Source of the DNA: Limnohabitans sp. Rim8
GTDB taxonomy: Bacteria; Pseudomonadota; Gammaproteobacteria; Burkholderiales; Burkholderiaceae_C
Assembly (NCBI GenBank): GCA_945897465.1
Contig: CAMDFK010000010.1
Span: 36,145 to 100,144 of the forward strand
DNA: 64,000 nt
Direction: 5' to 3'
The position numbers were made by a program, and so were the translations under genes. Position 1 is the stretch's first letter. Each line of letters begins with the position of its first letter. The notes below the pieces were generated by a model, which saw only the letters and a list, made by a program, of their open reading frames with translations, ran no database searches and was not told where the DNA came from. Shown piece by piece: positions 52,969 through 61,887 of the stretch.

Positions 52969-54153
52969 ATGATCATCACCAGCCTGCTCGACACCGATCT
53001 GTACAAATTCACCATGATGCAGGTCGTGCTGCACCAGTTTCCGGGGGCGCAGGTCGAATACAAGTTCAAGTGCCGCAACCCGGGCGTGCTTTTGGCCCCA
53101 TTTGTCAAAGAAATTCGCGAAGAAATTCGCTCTTTGTGCAGCCTGACCTTCAAGGAAGGGGAGTTGCAATACCTGCGGTCGCTGCGTTTCGTCAAGAGCG
53201 ACTTTGTCGATTTTTTGGGTCTGTTCAAGCTCAATGAACAGTCCGTGGTGGTCACAGCGCTGCCCTCCGGTGAGATCGACATCATCATCCAGGGCCCCTG
53301 GCTGCACACGATTTTGTTCGAGATCCCCGTGCTGGCCATTGTCAACGAGGTGTACTTCCGCAACACCCAAAAAGTGCCCGACTTGATGGAAGGCCGCCGC
53401 CGTCTGGACACCAAAATCGCCCAGCTGCAGGCCCCGGGTCTTGAAACCCTGAAGATTGCCGACTACGGCACACGGCGGCGCTTTTCACGTGCATGGCATG
53501 AAGAAGTGTTGCGTGTCTTGTCGGCTCGATTGGGCACTGGCCCGAGCGGCCAATTTGCAGGCACCAGCAATGTGTACTACGCCTATTTGCTGGGCCTCAC
53601 GCCCTTGGGCACCATGGCGCACGAGTACCTGCAGGCCTGCCAGGCCTTGGGCCCGCGTCTGCGCGACAGCCAGGTGTTTGCCTTTGAGTCGTGGGCCAAG
53701 GAGTACCGGGGTGACCTGGGCATTGCGCTCAGTGATGTGTATGGCTTCAACGCCTTTTTGCGCGACTTTGACCTGTATTTTTGCAAGCTGTTTGACGGTG
53801 CCCGCCACGACAGCGGCGACCCGTTCAGCTGGGGCGAACGCATGATCGCGCACTACCAGCACAACCGGGTCGACCCCAAAACCAAGACGCTGATTTTCAG
53901 TGACGGCCTGACCATTCCGCGCACCATTGAGCTTTACCAACAGTTCCACGACCGCTGCCAGCTGGCCTTTGGCGTGGGCACCAACCTCACAAACGACCTG
54001 GGTTACGAGCCGCTGCAAATCGTCATCAAAATGACCCGTTGCAACGGCCAGCCCGTGGCCAAGTTGTCGGACACACCCGGCAAGGGCATGTGTGACGATG
54101 AAAACTATTTGGCCTACCTGCGACAGGTGTTTGAAGTCACGCCCGGCAACTGA
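52969..54153 (+). CDS. pncB: Nicotinate phosphoribosyltransferase
   Basis: NAD salvage enzyme: nicotinate + PRPP gives nicotinate mononucleotide, coupled to ATP hydrolysis. The 394-residue length is typical. The N-terminal [20 protein letters not shown] (about 4-23) and central [11 protein letters not shown] with the autophosphorylated-His region, then [18 protein letters not shown] and GTNLTNDLG are characteristic. It is about 77 bases after livF and has its own ribosome binding site. Confidence 0.96.
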   Translation: MIITSLLDTDLYKFTMMQVVLHQFPGAQVEYKFKCRNPGVLLAPFVKEIREEIRSLCSLTFKEGELQYLRSLRFVKSDFVDFLGLFKLNEQSVVVTALPSGEIDIIIQGPWLHTILFEIPVLAIVNEVYFRNTQKVPDLMEGRRRLDTKIAQLQAPGLETLKIADYGTRRRFSRAWHEEVLRVLSARLGTGPSGQFAGTSNVYYAYLLGLTPLGTMAHEYLQACQALGPRLRDSQVFAFESWAKEYRGDLGIALSDVYGFNAFLRDFDLYFCKLFDGARHDSGDPFSWGERMIAHYQHNRVDPKTKTLIFSDGLTIPRTIELYQQFHDRCQLAFGVGTNLTNDLGYEPLQIVIKMTRCNGQPVAKLSDTPGKGMCDDENYLAYLRQVFEVTPGN

Positions 54154-54305
54154 TGCCAAGCCTGTCGCCGTTAACATGGGGATGCAAATCAGGGGCCAGA
54201 CTGTTGTGAGTCGCCCCATTTTTTCCGTGGACAGCCTGGTCGCAAACCTTCTGTTTCCCTGGCCTGGGTTGTCCGTTTTGATTGCTGTCATCACGCCGAC
54301 AACCT

Positions 54306-55292
54306 ATGTCCAAACCCTCCATCTTGGTGGCCCGTGCCATTTTTCCTGAAGTCCTGCAGTCTCTGGCGCAGGTGTTTGACGTCGAGAGCAACCAGGCCGA
54401 CGAAGTCTGGTCTGCTGCAGAGCTGACCCGTCGCATGCAAGGCAAAGTGGGGGCCCTGACCACCGGCAGCGAGCGCATCGACACTGCGCTCCTGCAGGCC
54501 AATCCACAGTTGCGCATCGTGGCCAATATGGCCGTGGGCTACAACAACTTTGACGTGCCCGCCATGACCGCGGCCGGAGTTTTGGCCAGCAACACACCCG
54601 ATGTGTTGACCGAAACCACGGCCGATTTTGGCTTTGCCTTGCTCATGGCCACGGCCCGCCGCGTGACCGAAAGCGAGCACTATTTGCGTGCTGGTTTGTG
54701 GAAAAAGTGGAGCTACGACATGTTCGCCGGGGCCGAGGTGCATGGTTCGACCATCGGCATCATCGGCATGGGCCGCATTGGTCAGGGCATTGCCCGCCGG
54801 GCGGCGCATGGCTTTGGCATGAATGTGATTTATCACAACCGCTCACGCCTGAGTGCCGAGCTGGAAGCCGAGTGCAAAGCCACATATGTGTCTAAGCCAG
54901 AGCTGCTGAAGACCGCTGACCACGTCATGCTGGTCGTGCCCTACAGCGCTGAATCGCACCACACCATCGGCGCGGCCGAACTGGCGCAAATGAAGCCCAC
55001 AGCCACCTTGGTCAACATTGCACGCGGCGGCATTGTGGACGATGCAGCCCTGGCCAAGGCCTTGGCGGCAGGGCAAATCGCTGCAGCCGGATTGGATGTG
55101 TTTGAAGGCGAGCCTGCGGTACACCCCGATCTGCTGACCGTCCCCAACGTGGTCCTCACGCCGCACATCGCCAGCAGCACCGTCAAGACCCGCAAGGCCA
55201 TGGCCCAGCTCGCGGCTGACAACTTGGTGGCTTATTTGACCCAAGGCCAGGCCTTGACGCCAGTGAACACCTTGCCTGGTAGCGCTGCATGA
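54306..55292 (+). CDS. D-2-hydroxyacid dehydrogenase (glyoxylate/hydroxypyruvate reductase-like)
   Basis: 328-residue NAD(P)-dependent dehydrogenase. The Rossmann motif is GIIGMGRIGQGIARR (about 155-169); catalytic Arg is in NIARGGIVDD, the Glu in FEGEP and the His in LTPHIASST. Likely reduces glyoxylate or hydroxypyruvate; some relatives act on 2-ketogluconate. Start ATG 54306 is used; eight in-frame codons upstream are not conserved-looking. The end overlaps rmuC by ATGA. Confidence 0.9.
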   Translation: MSKPSILVARAIFPEVLQSLAQVFDVESNQADEVWSAAELTRRMQGKVGALTTGSERIDTALLQANPQLRIVANMAVGYNNFDVPAMTAAGVLASNTPDVLTETTADFGFALLMATARRVTESEHYLRAGLWKKWSYDMFAGAEVHGSTIGIIGMGRIGQGIARRAAHGFGMNVIYHNRSRLSAELEAECKATYVSKPELLKTADHVMLVVPYSAESHHTIGAAELAQMKPTATLVNIARGGIVDDAALAKALAAGQIAAAGLDVFEGEPAVHPDLLTVPNVVLTPHIASSTVKTRKAMAQLAADNLVAYLTQGQALTPVNTLPGSAA

Positions 55293-56695
55293 GCGACGGG
55301 ATTTTGCTGGTTTTAGCCGGGCTGAATCTGCTGCTGTTGATTGGGTGGCTCCTGTACACAAGGGCTTCAAGCGCAGCGCTGGCTGAAAAAACTGCGGCAC
55401 TGCTCGCTGAAAAAATCGCCGAGCAAGCGGCCTGGCAGCAACAGCAGTTTGCCGCCCTGCAAGCCCAGACCGAGCGCCTGGAGCGTGAGCTGCGCACCGA
55501 AATCAGCCAGTCGGGTGTGCAAGGCCGACAAGAGTCCATGCAAACGCTCACGCTGTTCCAGCAATCGCTGCTGCAGCAAAGCGCCGAAGCCACCCGCACC
55601 CAGAACCAGCAAATCGACGCGCTGGCCCAACAGCTTGCCTTGCTGCAAAAAAGCCTGACCGACAGCCTGGCCCAGCAGGTCAATGCGCTGTCTGAGGCCA
55701 ACGCCCGCCGCCTGACCGAGATGCGCGGGACCATGGAAACCCAGCTGTCGCAGCTGCAGCAAAGCAATGCTGCCAAACTGGACGAAATGCGCCAGACGGT
55801 GGACGAAAAGTTGCAAGCCACCTTGCAAGCCCGCTTGGGCGAAAGCTTCAAACAAGTGGCCGAGCGCCTGGAGCAAGTGCACAAAGGTTTGGGCGAAATG
55901 CACAACCTGGCGCAAGGCGTGGGTGACCTCAAACACCTGCTGACCAACGTCAAAACCCGCGGCATGTTTGGCGAAGCGCAACTGGCTTCATTGCTGGAAC
56001 AAGTGCTCACGCCCGAGCAGTACGCGGTGCAAGTGGCCACCCGTCCCGGAGACAAAAACCGGGTGGACTTTGCGATTCGCCTGCCGGGCCGATCCGACAG
56101 CGGCCAGCCCGTGTGGTTGCCGATTGACGCGAAGTTTCCCAACGAAGATTACGAGCGCTTGCTCGAAGCCCAAGGCCGGGCCGACCCGGTGCAAGCCGAG
56201 TTGTGTGCCAAGGCGCTCGAGACACGCATCAAGCTCGAAGCCAAGTCGATTGCTGAAAAATACCTCGAGCCGCCGCACACCACCGACTTTGCGGTGATGT
56301 TCTTGCCCACCGAAGGCCTGTATGCCGAGGTCTTGCGCCGCCCGGGTTTGATGGAGACCCTGCAACGCGACCACCGCGTGACGCTGGCGGGCCCCACCAA
56401 CCTCATGGCCATGCTCAACGCCCTGCAAATGGGCTTCAGAACCCTGGCCCTCGAAAAGCGCTCCAGCGAAGTCTGGCAGGTGCTGGGCGCGGTCAAGACC
56501 GAGTTTGGCAAGTTTGGTGACGTGCTGGACAAAGTGCGCAACCAGACACAAACCGTGCTCAACACCCTGGACCAAGCGCAGACCCGCAGCAACGTCATGA
56601 ACCGGGCGCTGCGCCAGGTCGATGCCTTGCCGGAGTCACAGGCGAAAGCGCTCTTGCCAGACCATTCTGAGGGACCCCAAGAAGGTGCAGCGTGA
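55289..56695 (+). CDS. rmuC: DNA recombination protein RmuC
   Basis: 468-residue protein with an N-terminal membrane anchor (about residues 4-22, LLVLAGLNLLLLIGWLLY), a long Gln/Ala-rich coiled-coil (about 30-200) and a C-terminal RmuC nuclease-like domain with GMFGEAQLASLLEQVL and DAKFP motifs. RmuC limits inverted-repeat rearrangements in E. coli. ATGA overlaps the upstream dehydrogenase and the stop overlaps the MFS start, so three genes form one tight operon. Confidence 0.93.
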   Translation: MSDGILLVLAGLNLLLLIGWLLYTRASSAALAEKTAALLAEKIAEQAAWQQQQFAALQAQTERLERELRTEISQSGVQGRQESMQTLTLFQQSLLQQSAEATRTQNQQIDALAQQLALLQKSLTDSLAQQVNALSEANARRLTEMRGTMETQLSQLQQSNAAKLDEMRQTVDEKLQATLQARLGESFKQVAERLEQVHKGLGEMHNLAQGVGDLKHLLTNVKTRGMFGEAQLASLLEQVLTPEQYAVQVATRPGDKNRVDFAIRLPGRSDSGQPVWLPIDAKFPNEDYERLLEAQGRADPVQAELCAKALETRIKLEAKSIAEKYLEPPHTTDFAVMFLPTEGLYAEVLRRPGLMETLQRDHRVTLAGPTNLMAMLNALQMGFRTLALEKRSSEVWQVLGAVKTEFGKFGDVLDKVRNQTQTVLNTLDQAQTRSNVMNRALRQVDALPESQAKALLPDHSEGPQEGAA

Positions 56696-57885
56696 GCCCT
56701 GAACTGGCCCGCCTGATTGCTGGCCAAATGTTCTTGCATGCCTGCATGGCTGGAGCGCGCATGGCCACGCCTTTGTTGGCCTTGCAGCAAGGCTTCAGTG
56801 CTGCGGCCGTTGGGGCGCTGTTGGCATTGTTTGCATTGGCCCCGATGTTTTTGGCCTTGCCTGCTGGCCGCTACAGCGATCGCAAGGGTTTGCAAAAGAT
56901 CATGCGCTTGAGCGTGTTTTTAGCGGCTTCAGGTGTCCTGCTTTCTGCCCTTTGGCCTATTTTTCCGGTCATGTGTGTCAGTGCCTTGGCCGCTGGTGGC
57001 GCCACCGGGATGGCCGTGATCGCCTTACAGCGCCATGTGGGGCGCATGGCTAAAAATCCAGCCGAGCTGAAAGTGGCCTTCAGTTGGTTGTCTTTGGGAC
57101 CTGCCGTTTCTAACTTCATGGGCCCAGTGTTGGCGGGTTTGCTGATCGATTTTTCAGGTCCAGAGGCTGGGCACGAATGGGGCTATCGGTGGGCTTTTTT
57201 CTTGCTGGCGGTTCTCCCGATCTTCACTTGGTTGTGGGTGCGCCGAGTGCCAGAGTTGGCCGTCTCGCCAGATTCGCCCCATGCGCAACCTCGACGCGCC
57301 CTCGATTTGCTGGCCGAGCCCATGATGCGCCGTTTGCTGGGCGTGAATTGGTTGTTGTCCTCTTGTTGGGATGTCCATACCTTTGTGGTCCCGGTGCTCG
57401 GCCATGAGCGGGGGTACAGCGCCTCGGTGGTGGGTTCCATCTTGGGCGCTTTTGCCTTGGCAGCGGCCTTTATTCGTGTGTGTTTGCCCTTCATTGCACG
57501 GCACGTGAAAGAGCATCAAATCATCACCACGGCCATGGTGTGCACGGGTTTGTTGTTCGCGGTTTATCCCTTGATGCCGAGTGCCCTGGCCATGGGGGTG
57601 TGCTCGGTGTTGTTGGGATTGGTGCTGGGTACAGTGCAACCCATGATCATGAGCACCTTGCACCAAATCACTCCGCCACACCGGCAAGGCGAGGCGCTGG
57701 GTCTGCGCCTGATGAGCATCAACGCTTCGAGTGTGGTCATGCCCATGTTGTTTGGTTCGCTGGGCGCTGTGGTCGGTATTGCGCCTTTGTTTTGGGTGGT
57801 GGGCGCAGCGGTAGGCTCAGGGGCCCGTGGTGCTTGGCATTTGCGGCCAGGGCCGCAACACAAATCTCAAGACACGTCCAGTTGA
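56692..57885 (+). CDS. MFS transporter
   Basis: 397-residue major facilitator with about 12 hydrophobic segments and the cytoplasmic-loop motif GRYSDRKGLQK (about 62-72) between segments 2 and 3. The GTG start at 56692 overlaps the rmuC stop. It belongs to the large drug/metabolite:proton group; no substrate can be given. Its last 19 bases overlap the end of the convergent LOG-family gene. Confidence 0.85.
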   Translation: MSPELARLIAGQMFLHACMAGARMATPLLALQQGFSAAAVGALLALFALAPMFLALPAGRYSDRKGLQKIMRLSVFLAASGVLLSALWPIFPVMCVSALAAGGATGMAVIALQRHVGRMAKNPAELKVAFSWLSLGPAVSNFMGPVLAGLLIDFSGPEAGHEWGYRWAFFLLAVLPIFTWLWVRRVPELAVSPDSPHAQPRRALDLLAEPMMRRLLGVNWLLSSCWDVHTFVVPVLGHERGYSASVVGSILGAFALAAAFIRVCLPFIARHVKEHQIITTAMVCTGLLFAVYPLMPSALAMGVCSVLLGLVLGTVQPMIMSTLHQITPPHRQGEALGLRLMSINASSVVMPMLFGSLGAVVGIAPLFWVVGAAVGSGARGAWHLRPGPQHKSQDTSS

Positions 57886-58739
57886 TAAAAATTGCAAATG
57901 GCTTGCCAAGCCGCTTCGGGTGTGTCGACGTAGTGAAACAGGTTCAGGTCTTGTGCTGAAATCGTGCCCTCTTCGATGAGCACGTCCATGTTGATCAGCC
58001 CTTTCCAGAACGCCGTGCCAAACAGCAAGATGGGCACCGGGCGGGCTTTGCGGGTTTGCACCAGCGTCATGACCTCAAACAACTCGTCCAGGGTGCCAAA
58101 GCCACCGGGAAACGCCACCAAGGCCTTGGCCCGCATCATGAAGTGCATTTTGCGCAGCGCGAAGTAATGGAACTTGAAGCTCAGATCGGGCGTGACATAA
58201 GGGTTGGGGTGTTGCTCGTGGGGCAGGGCGATGTTGAGCGCCACCGATGGCGCTCCAACCTCCTGCGCCCCCCGGTTGGCCGCCTCCATGATGCCGGGGC
58301 CCCCTCCGGTGCAGATGAAGAGCTTTTCATCGTCTGGCAAACAGGAGCAGGCGCGGGCGACCAGTTGGGCAAACACACGGGCATTTTCGTAATGCTCGGC
58401 GTTGCGCACCATCGCCTGGGCTTTGGCCAGGTCCTGCGCATGGCCGCTTTGCTGCGCTGCCTCAAGTTGGGCTTGGGCGGTGGCCCGGTCAACAAAGCGG
58501 GCGCTGCCAAAGACGACCACCGTGTGTTCAATACCTGCTTCGGCCTGGGCCAGATCAGGCTTGAGCATTTCCAGCTGAAAGCGAATGCCCCGGGTTTCGC
58601 GGCGCAACAAAAATTCGGGGTCGGCAAAGGCAAGGCGATGTGCCTCGGGCTCCAGCCACTCACTCAGCTTGGTTTGCGCCTGCAAGTCGGCCCAAGCATG
58701 CGGAAGAGAAGTGTCTTTCAAGTTTTGAGTGCTTTGCAT
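57867..58739 (-). CDS. LOG/TIGR00730 family protein
   Basis: 290-residue Rossmann-like protein with the family motifs GGGPGIMEAANRGA (about 141-154) and PGGFGTLDELFE (about 213-224), which in proven members bind ribose-5'-monophosphate nucleotides. LOG-type enzymes release cytokinin-like bases; many bacterial ones are nucleotide 5'-monophosphate nucleosidases. ATG 58739 is preferred; an upstream ORF start adds 23 poorly supported residues. Convergent with the MFS gene by 19 bases. Confidence 0.88.
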   Translation of the reverse strand: MQSTQNLKDTSLPHAWADLQAQTKLSEWLEPEAHRLAFADPEFLLRRETRGIRFQLEMLKPDLAQAEAGIEHTVVVFGSARFVDRATAQAQLEAAQQSGHAQDLAKAQAMVRNAEHYENARVFAQLVARACSCLPDDEKLFICTGGGPGIMEAANRGAQEVGAPSVALNIALPHEQHPNPYVTPDLSFKFHYFALRKMHFMMRAKALVAFPGGFGTLDELFEVMTLVQTRKARPVPILLFGTAFWKGLINMDVLIEEGTISAQDLNLFHYVDTPEAAWQAICNFYQLDVS

Positions 58740-58783
58740 AGAGCCGATTGTGCACCGGCCACAAGATACGCGATCACCCATGA

Positions 58784-58808
58784 AAAAAGCCCCTTGCGGG
58801 GCTTTCAC
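58784..58808 (-). terminator. Intrinsic terminator of efp
   Basis: Hairpin AAGCCCCTTGCGGGGCTT, with GTGAAAGCCCC/GGGGCTTTTTTC on the minus strand giving the T-run. Sits between the efp end and the LOG gene start. Confidence 0.85.
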
Positions 58809-58827
58809 GGGGGGCTCGATCGGAAGA

Positions 58828-59382
58828 TCAGACGCGCTTGCGGTATTCGCCAGTGCGGGTGTCGATCTCGATCTTGTCGCCTTGGCTCACGAACAAAGGC
58901 ACTGGCACTTCCATGCCGGTAGCGATCTTGGCGGGCTTGAGCACTTTGCCCGAGGTGTCGCCTTTGACAGCGGGCTCTGTCCAGGTGATCTCGCGCACCA
59001 CGCTGGTGGGCAATTCCACCGAGATGGCTTTCTCGTTGTAGAACACCACTTCGAGTTCCATGCCGTCTTCGAGGTAGTTCAAAGCGTCGCCCATGTTGGT
59101 GGCTTCGACTTCGTACTGGTTGAAATCGGTGTCCATGCAAACGTACATGGGGTCAGCGAAGTAAGAGTAGGTGCACTCTTTCTTGTCCAAGATGACTTGG
59201 TCCATCTTGTCGTCGGCACGGAACACGACTTCGGTGCCGAAGTTGGCGATCAGGCTTTTGAGCTTCATGCGCACGGTGGACGAGCCGCGGCCACCGCGTT
59301 GGTATTCGGTGCGCAGGACGACCATGGGGTCTTTGCCGTGCATGATGACGTTGCCGACGCGGATTTCTTGAGCGGTTTTCAT
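58828..59382 (-). CDS. efp: Elongation factor P, EarP-type (Arg32)
   Basis: 184-residue factor that rescues ribosomes stalled on consecutive prolines. The KOW-like first domain includes the modification loop RGGRGSSTV, with Arg at position 32 where other classes have Lys. Arg32 is rhamnosylated by EarP in Pseudomonas and Neisseria, and earP is encoded 2.5 kb away on the same strand. The start ATG 59382 gives the normal N-terminus [10 protein letters not shown]; a longer frame adds 11 residues upstream. Confidence 0.97.
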   Translation of the reverse strand: MKTAQEIRVGNVIMHGKDPMVVLRTEYQRGGRGSSTVRMKLKSLIANFGTEVVFRADDKMDQVILDKKECTYSYFADPMYVCMDTDFNQYEVEATNMGDALNYLEDGMELEVVFYNEKAISVELPTSVVREITWTEPAVKGDTSGKVLKPAKIATGMEVPVPLFVSQGDKIEIDTRTGEYRKRV

Positions 59383-59488
59383 AGGAATTGAGTCTGAAAT
59401 GAAAGGGGGTGGCATGAAGCCAAGCCCATTATTCTAACCTGTGGGGCTTGGTTTTCGACGGATGGTGCATGTAGGCGCTCAGTCCCGT

Positions 59489-59923
59489 TCAGTCCCGCGT
59501 CGTCAGGCCATGCACCAAAGCGCCCAAAACAATGCCGCCCAAAGCCCACAGGATGTCGGTGTTGCCCGTGCCCAAAGCCGCAATGGCCGGGCCGGGGCAC
59601 ACCCCGCTCAAACCCCAGCCCACGCCAAAAATGGCCGAGCCGATCACGGTTTGGCGGTTCCAGCTGGCCGGTTGTGTCAGGAACTCACCGCCCAGCAGGG
59701 GGCGAGACAGCCAGCGCGGAAAACCTTTGTAAGCCAACATGGCCAGGCCCGCTGCGCCGCCCATGACCAGCATCAGGCCCCAGTCCTGAAATCGCAAAAA
59801 GCTCAAAACCACATCGGGCTGAACCATGGTGGCCAGCGACAAGCCAAAGCCAAACAAGGCCCCGGCGACGAGGGTGACCAATGCTTTGGGCAGGGTCAGG
59901 GTGTGAGGGTTCAGCGGGTTCAT
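59489..59923 (-). CDS. YeeE/YedE family membrane protein, second half
   Basis: 144-residue integral membrane protein with about four segments. The conserved Cys motif GWGLSGVCPGPAIAALG (about 103-119) is the hallmark of the YeeE/YedE (DUF395-like) sulfur-compound transporter group, in which fused forms such as TsuA carry thiosulfate. ATG 59923 overlaps the stop of the preceding half by ATGA; a longer frame upstream reads through that gene. It probably works as a heteromer with the partner protein. Confidence 0.85.
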   Translation of the reverse strand: MNPLNPHTLTLPKALVTLVAGALFGFGLSLATMVQPDVVLSFLRFQDWGLMLVMGGAAGLAMLAYKGFPRWLSRPLLGGEFLTQPASWNRQTVIGSAIFGVGWGLSGVCPGPAIAALGTGNTDILWALGGIVLGALVHGLTTRD

Positions 59924-60402
59924 ACCAGGCCTTTCGTGAAGATGGCCATCAGGTTGGCGGTCATGAAAGCGGTGGCCATGAAGGTCAGCACCGCACCCAG
60001 CGAAGGCAGCTGCAACGAGCCCAGCCCGCAAATGCCGTGACCGGATGTGCAGCCATTGCCCAAGCGGGCACCGAAGCCCACCAAAAAGCCGCCCACCAGC
60101 AGCTGCCAAACAGGCACGCTGGTGTGTTGCGCCTCGCCGCCCGCCAGCGTGAACCGCCAAACCAGCGCCCCCAGCACCACGCCCAACGCGTAAACCAGTC
60201 GCCAGTTGCGGGTGCTGAGAAAGCGCTCTTGCTGGAAGAACGCCCGCTTGGACACGAACGACCAACTGCTGGAAAAGACGGAACTCATGCCGCCAACCCA
60301 GCCGTTGAACAAATACAGCAGCGCCACGCCAGCGCCAATGGTGAGGCCGCCCAGCAGGTAGTGCTGCCAGCCGAGGGGAAAGAGGGTGTCAATCAGAGTC
60401 AT
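59920..60402 (-). CDS. YeeE/YedE family membrane protein, first half
   Basis: 160-residue membrane protein with about four segments and the Cys motif GARLGNGCTSGHGICGLG (about 111-128). In many bacteria both halves are fused in one protein; here they are two translationally coupled genes. They may import thiosulfate or another sulfur compound for assimilation, or act in stress. The upstream region at 60403-60752 has no gene. The pair lies between efp and earP, so they interrupt that usually linked pair. Confidence 0.87.
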   Translation of the reverse strand: MTLIDTLFPLGWQHYLLGGLTIGAGVALLYLFNGWVGGMSSVFSSSWSFVSKRAFFQQERFLSTRNWRLVYALGVVLGALVWRFTLAGGEAQHTSVPVWQLLVGGFLVGFGARLGNGCTSGHGICGLGSLQLPSLGAVLTFMATAFMTANLMAIFTKGLV

Positions 60403-60752
60403 GGGTCGGGATTATCAGGCACGCGGATCGGGTCAATTTTTCGGACATCCACCTTATAGGTTCTAGGGTTCAGGGGGCCTTCAATTTTTATCTTGCCAGA
60501 GAGAGCCTCCAGGAGATGTAGGTGATAAGGATATAGTTTCGTTCTGCAACGACCGACTGACATCAGCGGATAGCCAACAAGGAGTGCCGGGTTTCATGGT
60601 CAATTTATACCTGTACAAAAAATTAGGCATGTGGGGTGAAGGCCTTGTCCGATGTGGTTTTCAGCCTATTCATCAAAAGGATGTATCGACTCGGCACGGA
60701 TGTATCCACCGGGTTTTGCGGTCTACATCACGTTAGGTGTTTCAACCCAGCC
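60403..60752. other. Non-coding region upstream of the hexapeptide-repeat gene
   Basis: 350 bases, more AT-rich than the rest of the window. A 46-codon open frame near 60597 has no homology I recognise and no convincing ribosome binding site. The region should hold the promoters of the YeeE pair (minus) and the hexapeptide-repeat gene (plus). No terminator hairpin is obvious. Confidence 0.5.
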
Positions 60753-61394
60753 ATGAACTACTTCAATCATCTCAAGTCCTTCATATCCGCTTGGTCAGAG
60801 TCGCCACTCAATTCTTTGAGCCTGGACGCACCCTGGGACTTGACGTCCGAATCGGCGTCTATCGTGCAGTTACTACTTAAGCAAATGGACCTGACTGAGT
60901 ACTCCGTCAACGACAATATTGCCGTACATCGAACAACGATCATCGAAAGCGGAGCCGTACTGAAGGGGCCACTTGTGATCGGCCCTCAATGTCTCGTTGC
61001 TGCAGGTGCTTATCTGCGCGGCGGAAACTGGATCGGTGAGCGATGTACTTTTGGTCCCGGTTCTGAATTGAAGTCGTCGTTTGTTTTTGCTGGTACCAAG
61101 CTTGCGCACTTCAACTTTGTAGGAGACTCCATCCTTGGTGAACGTGTCAATCTTGAGGCTGGTAGCATCATTTGCAACTACCGGAACGAGAGAGATGACA
61201 AGCTGGTACTTGCTATGTCACAAGGTTCTCTCATTTCGACTGGCCGAGACAAGTTTGGCGCCCTAATCGGGGACGATTGCCGCCTTGGGGCAAACGCAGT
61301 AGTCGCACCGGGCGCACTTTTGAGGCCGGCAACTGTCGTCCCAAGAGGCTCAGTCCTAGATCAAGAGCGGGGCCATGCGAACAGAGACGCCTAA
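60753..61394 (+). CDS. Left-handed beta-helix (hexapeptide-repeat) transferase-like protein
   Basis: 213-residue protein whose residues about 60-200 are hexapeptide repeats of the GlmU/LpxA type (IESGAVLKGPLVIGPQCLVA, then GGNWIGERCTFG and GDDCRLGANAVVAPGALL). It resembles the acetyltransferase half of GlmU-like nucleotidyl proteins but lacks an N-terminal uridyltransferase, and I do not know the substrate. ATG 60753 is chosen over GTG 60636, whose first 39 residues look non-coding. Codon use (CGA, ATA and TTA) and lower GC are unlike its neighbours, which suggests transfer. Confidence 0.7.
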   Translation: MNYFNHLKSFISAWSESPLNSLSLDAPWDLTSESASIVQLLLKQMDLTEYSVNDNIAVHRTTIIESGAVLKGPLVIGPQCLVAAGAYLRGGNWIGERCTFGPGSELKSSFVFAGTKLAHFNFVGDSILGERVNLEAGSIICNYRNERDDKLVLAMSQGSLISTGRDKFGALIGDDCRLGANAVVAPGALLRPATVVPRGSVLDQERGHANRDA

Positions 61395-61486
61395 CTGTTG
61401 CTGCCAATGCGCACCCTGTCCCGCGAAGGTGCCAAAGGTGATGGTTTTTGAGTTTTCATTGGGCATTTCCTTGCAAATGCCTTGAT

Positions 61487-61885
61487 TCACAAATCCTCAA
61501 CCTTGAACTTGCTGTAGCCTTCGTAGTAAAAGCTCACGTCGATTCCCTTCATGTACAGTGCGCGGTCGTCGATTTGGTCGGTCAAAGCGCCCTTGAGCAG
61601 GTGTTTGATTTCCAGGTCTTTCACCACGCTCCGCTCCATGTCCGACAAATACCCGGCTTTGTCCACCAAGTTCCAGTCAATGACTTGCTGGATTTCTTTT
61701 TTCAGCATCAGGTCTAGCCAGATGCGGGTTGCACGCCCGTTGCCTTACTGAAACGGGTAGGGCAGGTTCATTTCCACGTACTTTTCAACGATTTGTTCGA
61801 AGTTTTGCTGTGGCATGGCGCTGGTGTGTGCCAGCGATGGCTGCAAATAAATGACGGGTGCAAACCTGAAGTTGCCCTTGTTCAT
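61487..61885 (-). pseudogene. Decayed Fic (AMP-transferase) gene, N-terminally truncated
   Basis: 133 codons in one frame from 61885 to 61487, with a TAA at codon 47 (61747-61745). The N-terminal part reads KGNFRFAPVIYLQPSLAHTS and the later part GNGRATRIWLDLMLKKEIQQ and MERSVVKDLEIKHLLKGALT, matching the C-terminal half of class III Fic proteins such as N. meningitidis Fic. The Fic motif HPFxEGNGR is YPFQ-stop-GNGR here: catalytic His changed to Tyr and the acidic residue to a stop. The N-terminal half, including the rest of the fold, is absent; earP begins 2 bases away. It cannot be active. Confidence 0.85.
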
Positions 61886-61887
61886 TT

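Noticed and set aside
60597-60737. 46-codon plus-strand frame MVNLYLYKKLG
   Set aside because: No ribosome binding site, no known family, atypical composition; treated as non-coding.
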